A DNA stretch of 10,340 nucleotides. Source: an uncultured Christensenella sp. (lineage in GTDB: Bacteria; Bacillota; Clostridia; Christensenellales; Borkfalkiaceae). The stretch lies in NCBI GenBank assembly GCA_910586365.1, contig CAJUGP010000050.1, positions 1-10,340 on the forward strand. Direction: 5' to 3'. Position 1 is the stretch's first letter. Each line of letters starts with the position of its first letter. Of the stretch, positions 1-5,125 are shown one piece after another. The position numbers and the translations under genes are program-made. Below the pieces are notes generated by a model. The model did no database searches. It worked only from the letters and a program-made list of their open reading frames with translations, and was not told where the DNA came from.

Positions 1-208
1 ATTTCTTCTTGCCTTTCTGTTTTCTTGCTCTTGCTATGCAGTTGTCAATCTTCGGAATCCCTCGACAGAGGGAGCTTTTGAAAAAAGCAGACTGTCTCAA
101 AAGACAGCCTACATATCATATCAAATCATTTGACATTCGTCAAGCAATTTTTTAATTGTTTTTTAACTTTTTTTCGGAAAATTCGGAAAATTTTTACATT
201 TTCGGATT
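1..208. other. Non-coding left edge with small hairpins
   Basis: I see no credible gene here; the open frames overlapping this stretch read AT-rich or shadow sequence without a ribosome binding site. It contains three small inverted repeats: TCCCTC/GAGGGA at 58-63 and 68-73, CTGTCT/AGACAG at 92-97 and 102-107, and TTGAC/GTCAA at 130-134 and 139-143. The stretch 144-205 is very AT-rich, with repeated CGGAAAA motifs. The hairpins probably serve as transcript ends for genes on either side. Confidence 0.6.
81..107 (-). terminator. Probable intrinsic terminator of the SDR-EFR1 operon
   Basis: On the minus strand the stem CTGTCT (107-102) pairs with AGACAG (97-92) around a 4-nt loop. Five bases later comes a run of six T (86-81). 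It lies about 100 nt past the stop codon of the minus-strand EFR1 gene, with no gene between. The stem is short and the T run is not directly adjacent, so the call is moderate. Confidence 0.5.
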
Positions 209-1123
209 TTACTGCGCGTAACCGTGCATATCGAACCAATCGGCGCCGCCGCAATTCCCGTTTTCGGAAGCCGTACCCGCTTCCGCCTCGCGGAAATAAC
301 GCAAATAGGCTTTTTTGCAGTAGTCGCACACCTCGCCGTCGGCAGCGGGTTCGCCGCTAAACCGATACGCGCCGTTGACGCGCCACCCGTCGAGCACCGA
401 AATACGAACGGCGTCTTGCGGACAGCCGAACGCGCACGCCATGCACCCCACGCATGATTCGTGAAACACGGGTTTTCCGTTCTCGATCGAGATATTGCCG
501 CGCGGACACAGCTTTTCGCACGCGCCGCAGCCCGTGCAGTTTTCCGCCGTTTGAAACCGTTTTCCCATGATCGGCATCGCCATATGCTCGATGCGGCATA
601 CGAACGATACGAGTCGGCGGAACGGTCCATTGAAATAGAGCTTTCCCTCGCCCTTTAAGATCGTTTGCGCGTCTTTATAGGCAAGCAGCTTTGCGGCGCG
701 CTGCATGCGCGCCGCCATTCCGTCGGAATGGCGGAATATAATATTGTAAGGCATGACGTACGCAAATTCGCCTTTTACGGCATATCCGCGCGCCGTTAAA
801 ATGCGTTTGGGCAGAATGCCCGCGGCGTGATTGAAGCCGAGCGGCTCGCCCGAAACACGCAAGATATAAACAGGTTTTTCCTGCCCCGCCGCGCATACGG
901 GAAGCTTTTTCAGAAAATCGAGCATCGCCGTCGGCGCGTTGAACCCGTGGACGGGAAACGCCGCCACAAGCGCGTCGTATTCCTGCGGATCGGGCAGCGA
1001 CGCCCCCGCGCGGATCAAATTCAATTCGGCGCGAACGCCGATATTCTGCAATTCTTCTGCCAGCATACGGCACACGCGGCGCGTGTTGCCCGTGCCCGTA
1101 AAGGCGTAAAATCCTACTTTCAT
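209..1123 (-). CDS. EFR1-type flavodoxin/2[4Fe-4S] ferredoxin protein
   Basis: The 304-residue protein is a probable cytoplasmic electron carrier or flavin oxidoreductase. The N-terminus (residues 1-15) reads as a flavodoxin strand and FMN-phosphate loop, with TGTGNT at 9-14. Two ferredoxin motifs follow: Cys196-x2-Cys199-x2-Cys202-x3-Cys206-Pro and Cys224-x2-Cys227-x2-Cys230-x3-Cys234-Pro, enough for two 4Fe-4S clusters. A further Cys266-x2-Cys269 pair sits in the C-terminal tail. This flavodoxin-then-ferredoxin order is that of the EFR1 family of Clostridia; its substrates are not settled. The ATG overlaps the TGA of the upstream SDR gene (ATGA, 1123-1120), so the two are almost certainly translationally coupled. 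The partner SDR suggests a shared redox job, which is inference. Confidence 0.88.
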   Translation of the reverse strand: MKVGFYAFTGTGNTRRVCRMLAEELQNIGVRAELNLIRAGASLPDPQEYDALVAAFPVHGFNAPTAMLDFLKKLPVCAAGQEKPVYILRVSGEPLGFNHAAGILPKRILTARGYAVKGEFAYVMPYNIIFRHSDGMAARMQRAAKLLAYKDAQTILKGEGKLYFNGPFRRLVSFVCRIEHMAMPIMGKRFQTAENCTGCGACEKLCPRGNISIENGKPVFHESCVGCMACAFGCPQDAVRISVLDGWRVNGAYRFSGEPAADGEVCDYCKKAYLRYFREAEAGTASENGNCGGADWFDMHGYAQ

Positions 1124-2667
1124 TCCGTATCCTCTCTCACCTGCGGGAAACCCTGTTCGTCCAGCTCATAGAGATAATTTTCTTCTTTTGCGTGCGAATC
1201 ATACCATACCTGTGCGAAGAAAGGGCTTTTCTTTGCCAGACGGTCGAACCGCCACGGCGCGGGCTGACAGCAGAACGGACACCAATGCCCGCCGCGCAAA
1301 ACGGTGTACGGGCTCGATTCAAACATATGTCCTTCGCTGCATTTCCATACGAGTTTGCGGTAAATTGCGCCCTTTTGCATATGCTCGGAAAGACATGCGC
1401 CGCCGCGGAACTCTGCCGCCTTGCGCACGTCGTCTAAATCCCATTCCCCGTAAGGCTTTGTTTCGTCGTAACCGTGATCGAGGAGCATGCCGTGTTCTCG
1501 GGCATACCCGTCCTCGCGCATGTTATCGTAATCGCCGAAATCTCCGCGGGCAAGCAGCTTGACGTCTTCCCATTTGCGTGCAAGCGCATCCGCCTGTTCT
1601 TTTCCGCCGAAATATGCCGTTATACGCGCCGTTTCGCCGTCGGTATACCAACGGTAAGGCGAATTTTCATGATATAACAATTTTTTGAATAAAAACGCAT
1701 GGATCAAGCCTTTCGGAACGATCCTGCCCATGCCGTAAATTTTATGCTTGCTTGCAATTTCCTTCCAATATTCTTTGACGCCGTCGCGCTGATAGCCAAA
1801 CATTTCTTCCAGTTCGTTTCCGTCCGAAAACCACAGTCCGTGGAAATTGCGCGAAGCGAACCAATAGGGTTTGAAAAATTTTTCGGTCGTGCCGCCGATC
1901 ATGGCAAAGCCGTCGTTAAACGTATCGTAACCCGTTTCCCTGCCCCGTTTGCCTGCGCCGATGTTGTAAATGCGTTTCCAGAAAAGCGGAATTTCCCCCT
2001 TCTCTTCGGCGGCAAGAATGTTTTTGATAAGCAGACCGCTGTCGCGCGAGGTCGACCATTCGAGCGGCGCGTTATAGGCGGTGTGAAAAAGCAAACCGTC
2101 TTTGATATTGTTCTTCATCATGTTCGGGTGCAGCATCGCCGTTTGGCGCAGCACTGCCCACGAATTAAGCTCGCTTTCGAGCACGTAACGTTCCGCAAAG
2201 AGCTTGTGCATGGCGTAGGCATCGAACGGGCTGACGAGCAGCGGATCGCCCACGCGTCCCCACGGGTGAAGCTCGTTACGGTTGCCGTAAAGCGCCACCG
2301 TGGAGATATGGATATATTTGGGCTGCGGTTCACAAGCTTTTACGGCGTCGACCAATGCGACCGCGCCGAGCAGATTGCATTCGTAACTCTCCGCAAAGCT
2401 CCTGTCCGACGCGGGCGGGATCACCGCCGCCATATGCACGACGACGTCCGTCCCCTCTACGAGCTGTTTGCACAGCTCCTTGTCGGCAACCGATCCGCGC
2501 AGAATATGCACGCGGTCGCCGTACTTTTTTTTGATTTTTTTGGCGAGCTTGTCGTTCGCCTTTTTATTTGTAAGCAGGATCTTCGCGGTCAGATCGGGCA
2601 GCTCCATTGCCTGCGCAAACGCTTCTCTGCCCATATTTCCGCTGACTCCCGTCATAGCGACTTTCAT
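1120..2667 (-). CDS. Extended SDR/NAD-dependent epimerase with C-terminal zinc-ribbon-like module
   Basis: The protein has 515 residues from the ATG at 2667. An in-frame TTG at 2673 would add two residues, but GAGGT at 2675-2679 abuts the TTG and sits 6 nt before the ATG, so ATG is preferred. Residues 1-13 carry the Rossmann motif TGVSGNMG (G7-x2-G10-x2-G13). HMAA (about 78-81), the strand ending HIS(122)T and the catalytic pair Tyr151-x3-Lys155 mark an extended SDR of the epimerase/dehydratase type. Such proteins are usually 300-350 residues; here another 150 or so follow. Residues 441-467 read W-Cys443-x3-His447 ... Cys463-x2-Cys466-Cys467, resembling the W-C-x-x-GH ... CPxC pattern of treble-clef/zinc-ribbon domains of the DUF4379 type. 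The substrate is unknown. It is first gene of an operon with the EFR1 protein. Confidence 0.85.
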   Translation of the reverse strand: MKVAMTGVSGNMGREAFAQAMELPDLTAKILLTNKKANDKLAKKIKKKYGDRVHILRGSVADKELCKQLVEGTDVVVHMAAVIPPASDRSFAESYECNLLGAVALVDAVKACEPQPKYIHISTVALYGNRNELHPWGRVGDPLLVSPFDAYAMHKLFAERYVLESELNSWAVLRQTAMLHPNMMKNNIKDGLLFHTAYNAPLEWSTSRDSGLLIKNILAAEEKGEIPLFWKRIYNIGAGKRGRETGYDTFNDGFAMIGGTTEKFFKPYWFASRNFHGLWFSDGNELEEMFGYQRDGVKEYWKEIASKHKIYGMGRIVPKGLIHAFLFKKLLYHENSPYRWYTDGETARITAYFGGKEQADALARKWEDVKLLARGDFGDYDNMREDGYAREHGMLLDHGYDETKPYGEWDLDDVRKAAEFRGGACLSEHMQKGAIYRKLVWKCSEGHMFESSPYTVLRGGHWCPFCCQPAPWRFDRLAKKSPFFAQVWYDSHAKEENYLYELDEQGFPQVREDTE

Positions 2668-2703
2668 TCCCAAACCTCGTTTGTAAGAATATTCTATGAC
2701 ATT

Positions 2704-2732
2704 AGTATATTGTTTTTATGACAATTTGTCAA
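2704..2732 (-). promoter_or_regulatory. Sigma-A promoter of the SDR-EFR1 operon, with overlapping palindrome
   Basis: Read on the minus strand, TTGACA (2732-2727) is followed after exactly 17 nt by TATACT (2709-2704). The expected start lies about 30 nt before the GAGGT ribosome site. The -35 box overlaps a perfect 13-bp palindrome, TGACAATTTGTCA (2719-2731), which could be a repressor operator. A wider inverted repeat, ATATTGTTTT at 2707-2716 against AAAACAATAT at 2740-2749, surrounds it. Confidence 0.85.
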
Positions 2733-2795
2733 GCATATGAAAACAATATGAAAAAAATCACATAAAAAAACCGAAAAATAGCGGGCAAATAATAA

Positions 2796-2825
2796 GCGCG
2801 CTTCTTCGCAAGCGAAGAAGCGCGC
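2796..2825 (-). terminator. Strong GC hairpin, probable terminator of the DUF3788-like gene
   Basis: A 14-nt perfect inverted repeat (2796-2809 and 2812-2825, GCGCGCTTCTTCGC and its complement) forms a stem of at least 13 bp. On the minus strand it lies about 40 nt beyond the stop of the DUF3788-like gene and is followed by TTATTATTT, a broken U tract. On the plus strand it is followed by GCTTT. It probably separates the cassette transcript from the SDR operon promoter. Confidence 0.6.
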
Positions 2826-2841
2826 GCTTTACTTTATGAAA

Positions 2842-2882
2842 GAATAGAAAGATAAATTTCAATTTATCATTGCTTTCTATTC
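2842..2882. repeat. Imperfect long hairpin spanning the 3' end of the DUF3788-like gene
   Basis: Outer arms GAATAGAAA (2842-2850) and TTTCTATTC (2874-2882) enclose inner arms GATAAATT (2851-2858) and AATTTATC (2861-2868), with a 2-nt loop position and a 5-nt one-sided bulge. The stop codon of the minus-strand gene (2869-2867) lies inside it. It also contains one copy of the 18-bp direct repeat. It may be an RNA structure at the transcript end or a recombination site. Confidence 0.55.
2853..2870. repeat. 18-bp direct repeat, downstream copy
   Basis: TAAATTTCAATTTATCAT is identical to the copy at 3306-3323, 453 bp away. On the minus strand the copy begins ATGA, and its TGA is the stop codon of the DUF3788-like gene. 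Similarity extends further if a 3-nt gap is allowed: AAAGCA precedes both copies on the minus strand. Confidence 0.8.
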
Positions 2883-3283
2883 GGCTTTCTTTTAATACTC
2901 AACAGCCTAATAAAATCATTAAACAAGGAAGTGTCCGTCGGCTCAAACATTATCCATTTTCCGTCGTGGTAAGTGTGAGTATTGTCATATATTTCTTGAA
3001 CTTCTTTTGAATAGGTTTCCTTGTCGGTTTCAAACTTTAATCGCTCGTCTTTACCCAAAACAATCATAAACCCTATGCAATTTTCTCTTGCATATAAGGC
3101 ACAAAGCGTTTTGCCGCCCTTACGATATTTATATTCGTATTTCCACGCTTTACCGCCTTTGTCCCACAAACGTTCCATATCGTAGTGTTCGTCGATTAAA
3201 GCACACAAATTATTCCATACTGCGTATAAAGGTTTCCCAACCAAAGCCATCATTTCTTCTGCATTAGGTATAGTATCAAGCAT
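2867..3283 (-). CDS. DUF3788-like small protein
   Basis: The 138-residue soluble protein has no signal peptide or membrane segment. It resembles the DUF3788 family in length and in its run of features: an N-terminal LWxxL-like helix (residues 17-35), a WKYEYKYRKGGKTLCALY core (about 46-64), GFMIVLGKDE (about 71-80), and a late GKWIMFEP strand. The family's biochemical role is unknown. GGAG 7 nt before the ATG supports the start. The gene is clearly more AT-rich than its neighbours and uses AGA and AAA freely. It is bracketed by exact 18-bp direct repeats at 2853 and 3306 and ends in a hairpin, which together suggest lateral gain as a single-gene cassette. I see no convincing promoter immediately upstream. 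Confidence 0.75.
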   Translation of the reverse strand: MLDTIPNAEEMMALVGKPLYAVWNNLCALIDEHYDMERLWDKGGKAWKYEYKYRKGGKTLCALYARENCIGFMIVLGKDERLKFETDKETYSKEVQEIYDNTHTYHDGKWIMFEPTDTSLFNDFIRLLSIKRKPNRKQ

Positions 3284-3305
3284 CTAAACGCTCCGATTTC
3301 TTTGC

Positions 3306-3323
3306 TAAATTTCAATTTATCAT
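3306..3323. repeat. 18-bp direct repeat, upstream copy
   Basis: This is identical to 2853-2870 and lies 23 nt before the start codon of the DUF3788-like gene on the minus strand. Here it reads AAGG-ATG-ATA-AAT-TGA on the minus strand, so it resembles the 3' end of a lost gene or the edge of a previous cassette. Confidence 0.8.
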
Positions 3324-3380
3324 CCTTGCTTTAATCCCTATAGAACTCACCTTTAACCGTCGGTTTTTGTCTTGTACAAC

Positions 3381-3914
3381 TTAAACGATATCGCCCGAAC
3401 CATCCGCGGAAGGCTGCGCTTCCGTTATCGTATCCGCCCAGGAAAGGAAGGTTTCGGTATATTTCTCTTTTTCGCCGAGGAAGCAGGCGAACTGAATGAG
3501 CCAAAAAGCGTCGCTCATTTTATGCGTCGTGGCAAGATAAAAGAACTGATTGCCGCTCACGTTTTTCTCATAGGAGAAATACAGGTAATCCTTTCCCTCT
3601 CTTTGTTCCGCCTGCGCGGAAAGACGGTTGCCGCTGATCGTAAGATCGGTATACTCTTCGAGGGAATAATTTTCAAGCCCCGCGAGCATGGAAAATTCTT
3701 CCTTCAACGCCGTGACGATGACTTTACGGCTTTCGTAGTAAACCGTCTGCGAAACGATTTCTTTTTCGACAAAGTCCGAAGTAAGCGTTATGCGCATTCC
3801 CGCTTTTTCAAACGTTTTTTCCTTTGCCTGAAAAAACGAACAGCCCGTTAAAGCAAAGATGCAGGCAAGCGCAACCGATACCGAAGCAACCAACGTTCCG
3901 AACATTCTTTTCAT
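3381..3914 (-). CDS. Lipoprotein of unknown function
   Basis: The 177-residue protein starts with a typical lipoprotein signal: positively charged MKRM, a hydrophobic stretch (residues 5-21) and the lipobox L22-T-G-Cys25. It should therefore be exported, lipidated on Cys25 and held on the outer face of the membrane. The mature part (26-177) has the rhythm of short beta strands and a late helix ending in FLSWADTITEA. That recalls small PsbP/DcrB-like lipoproteins of Bacillota, but I cannot assign a family. AGAGGTG precedes the ATG by about 5 nt. It has its own near-consensus promoter between its start and the end of the upstream trhA gene, so it can be expressed independently. No enzyme motif is visible. 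Confidence 0.8.
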   Translation of the reverse strand: MKRMFGTLVASVSVALACIFALTGCSFFQAKEKTFEKAGMRITLTSDFVEKEIVSQTVYYESRKVIVTALKEEFSMLAGLENYSLEEYTDLTISGNRLSAQAEQREGKDYLYFSYEKNVSGNQFFYLATTHKMSDAFWLIQFACFLGEKEKYTETFLSWADTITEAQPSADGSGDIV

Positions 3915-3933
3915 ACTTTCACCTCTCGGTTAC

Positions 3934-3962
3934 AGTATAATCTCCGCACGCGCATTTGTCAA
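3934..3962 (-). promoter_or_regulatory. Sigma-A promoter of the lipoprotein gene
   Basis: On the minus strand TTGACA (3962-3957) and TATACT (3939-3934) are separated by 17 nt. The predicted start is 7-8 nt further down, leaving a short leader of about 13-15 nt with the GAGAGGTG ribosome site. The promoter lies in the 53-bp gap just after the stop of trhA. Confidence 0.88.
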
Positions 3963-3967
3963 CAGTT

Positions 3968-4651
3968 TTATAACAAAAATAAGATACTCAAAAATTGCAG
4001 CACCGTGCCCAAGATCACGAACAAATGCCACACGGCGTGGAAATACGGCACTTTTTTTCCGAATGCGAAAAATCCGATCCCCGCCGTGTAAGCGATGCCG
4101 CCGAACAGGAGCAGGAGCAGGCTCGCGGTGCTCAGCAGCCCCGCCGCAAACGGATAGAGCGCGAGCGCAAGCCAGCCCATGATAAGGTACAGCGCCATCG
4201 AAATACCTTTTACGATTTTTTTATTCATGGCGATCGCGTTCATCGTGATCCCGACGGCGGCAAGCACCCATTCGCAGACGAGCACGGCGATCCCCGCAGC
4301 CGTGCCCGCAAAAGGGATCAGGCAGTAAGGAGTATAAGTACCTGCGATCAGCAAATAGATCGTGCAATGATCGAAAATGCGGAACACGCCCTTGGCTCTG
4401 CCGCTCGGCAGAAAATGATAGAGCGCGCTCATGGTGTAAAGCAGAATAATGCTCGCGCAAAACACGCTTACGCCCGTCATCGCCGCAGGGTTTGGATAGG
4501 AAAAGATCACAAGCACGATCCAAGCGATCAACCCGAACGCGCCGCCGACGATATGCGATACGGCGTTGAAAATTTCTTCTCCCTTAGAATAAAAGGACTG
4601 AAACCCCTTTTTGCGCGGCGCCGTTCCTTCCTTCTTCAAGACATTTTCCAT
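3968..4651 (-). CDS. trhA: TrhA/hemolysin III family (PAQR) membrane protein
   Basis: The 227-residue integral membrane protein has about seven hydrophobic helices after a basic, cytoplasm-like N-terminus (residues 1-22). PAQR/hemolysin-III signatures are present in order: GEEIFNAVSH (24-33), SALYHF (75-80), FDHCTIYLLIAGTYTP (93-108) and the last-helix HAVWH (205-209). Ser75, His79, Asp94, His205 and His209 match the conserved metal-site residues of the family. TrhA homologues have been linked to membrane energetics and lipid homeostasis; the hemolysin name rests on early work and should not be read as proof of toxin activity. GAGGAGA lies about 8 nt before the ATG. Nearby lipoprotein gene has its own promoter, so co-transcription is possible but not required. 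Confidence 0.92.
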   Translation of the reverse strand: MENVLKKEGTAPRKKGFQSFYSKGEEIFNAVSHIVGGAFGLIAWIVLVIFSYPNPAAMTGVSVFCASIILLYTMSALYHFLPSGRAKGVFRIFDHCTIYLLIAGTYTPYCLIPFAGTAAGIAVLVCEWVLAAVGITMNAIAMNKKIVKGISMALYLIMGWLALALYPFAAGLLSTASLLLLLFGGIAYTAGIGFFAFGKKVPYFHAVWHLFVILGTVLQFLSILFLL

Positions 4652-4682
4652 AAAAAATTCTCCTCGAACAGATTACTCTATC

Positions 4683-4711
4683 AGTATATCCCATTCCGCC
4701 CGAAAAGAAAA
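4683..4711 (-). promoter_or_regulatory. Possible promoter of trhA
   Basis: TATACT (4688-4683, minus strand) is a good -10 box placed about 32 nt before the start codon. The best-spaced -35 (4711-4706, TTTTCT) matches the consensus at only three of six positions, so this promoter is weaker than the others in the window or is helped by an activator. Confidence 0.5.
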
Positions 4712-4726
4712 CCTACTTCTTCGCGC

Positions 4727-4810
4727 CGCCGCTCTCCCATAAAAAACCGCCGCTCTATCGCCCGAACGCGACGCTCTACCGCAAAAAAAGCGCCCTCTAC
4801 CGTCGGTAGA
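4727..4810. repeat. Four degenerate 21-bp tandem repeats
   Basis: The motif CGnCGCTCT recurs in register with a strict 21-bp period, its last T falling at 4735, 4756, 4777 and 4798. Later units extend the match to CTCTAYCG. The last unit (4790-4810, starting GCGCCCTCT) is itself the left part of the terminator stem. The repeat occupies the spacer between the end of the pfl operon and the trhA promoter. No coding role is apparent. Confidence 0.55.
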
Positions 4811-4822
4811 AGGCGCTTTTTT
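4783..4822 (-). terminator. Bidirectional intrinsic terminator ending the pfl operon
   Basis: The stem GCGCC (4790-4794) pairs with GGCGC (4812-4816), then, after one C/A mismatch, TCTACC (4796-4801) pairs with GGTAGA (4805-4810) around a 3-nt loop. Seven A precede the stem and six T follow it, so both strands present a hairpin with a U tract. On the minus strand it lies 17 nt past the stop of the zinc-ribbon gene, where the pfl operon should end. Confidence 0.92.
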
Positions 4823-4832
4823 GTCTTTTGAT

Positions 4833-5111
4833 TCAGAAAAACAGCAACGCAATCACGATCGCCGCCGCCACCGCCGCGCCGATCGAATACGTTATGATGC
4901 GGATTTTTTTGCGCGTGCCGTCCTTCATGGGCTTATAGCCCGCGGGCTGCAATTCGCCGCCGCATTGCGGACACTGCGTCATGTGATCGAGCGCGTCGCC
5001 GCCGCAATGCGGGCAGACCACAATGTGTTTTTGCAGACGCTCGCGCTCTCTTGCGCGCCGCGCTTCCTCTTTCCGCGCACGTTCTTCGGGAGCAGGTTTT
5101 TGCTGTTTCAT
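4833..5111 (-). CDS. Small zinc-ribbon protein with C-terminal membrane anchor
   Basis: The 92-residue protein has three parts. Residues 5-28 are a highly charged Arg/Glu helix, possibly a coiled coil. Residues 33-50 are a zinc ribbon with Cys33-x2-Cys36 and Cys47-x2-Cys50, each followed by GG. Residues about 72-92 are one hydrophobic helix at the extreme C-terminus, so it is probably tail-anchored with the ribbon in the cytoplasm. It starts 14 nt after the stop of pflB and the operon terminator follows it, so it is almost surely the third gene of the pfl transcript. The ribosome site is modest (GGTGA about 8 nt upstream), suggesting translation partly dependent on pflB. The function is unknown, and a direct tie to PFL is inference from position only. 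Confidence 0.82.
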   Translation of the reverse strand: MKQQKPAPEERARKEEARRARERERLQKHIVVCPHCGGDALDHMTQCPQCGGELQPAGYKPMKDGTRKKIRIITYSIGAAVAAAIVIALLFF

Positions 5112-5125
5112 ATTCCGTCACCGTG

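Noticed and set aside
2668..2673. TTG at 2673 as the SDR start
   Set aside because: The ribosome site directly abuts the TTG but sits 6 nt from the ATG at 2667, which also gives the normal MKVAMTG Rossmann start.
1699..2721. 340-residue plus-strand frame opposite the SDR gene
   Set aside because: It is a shadow of the SDR coding strand in GC-rich DNA and runs past the SDR promoter; its translation has no family features.
2842..2882. Integron attC site at the end of the DUF3788-like gene
   Set aside because: The hairpin lacks the GTTRRRY and RYYYAAC core boxes and there is no integrase in the window.
3995..4831. 278-residue plus-strand frame opposite trhA
   Set aside because: It is an antisense shadow of a clear PAQR protein. 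The RRS-rich end only reflects the 21-bp spacer repeat.
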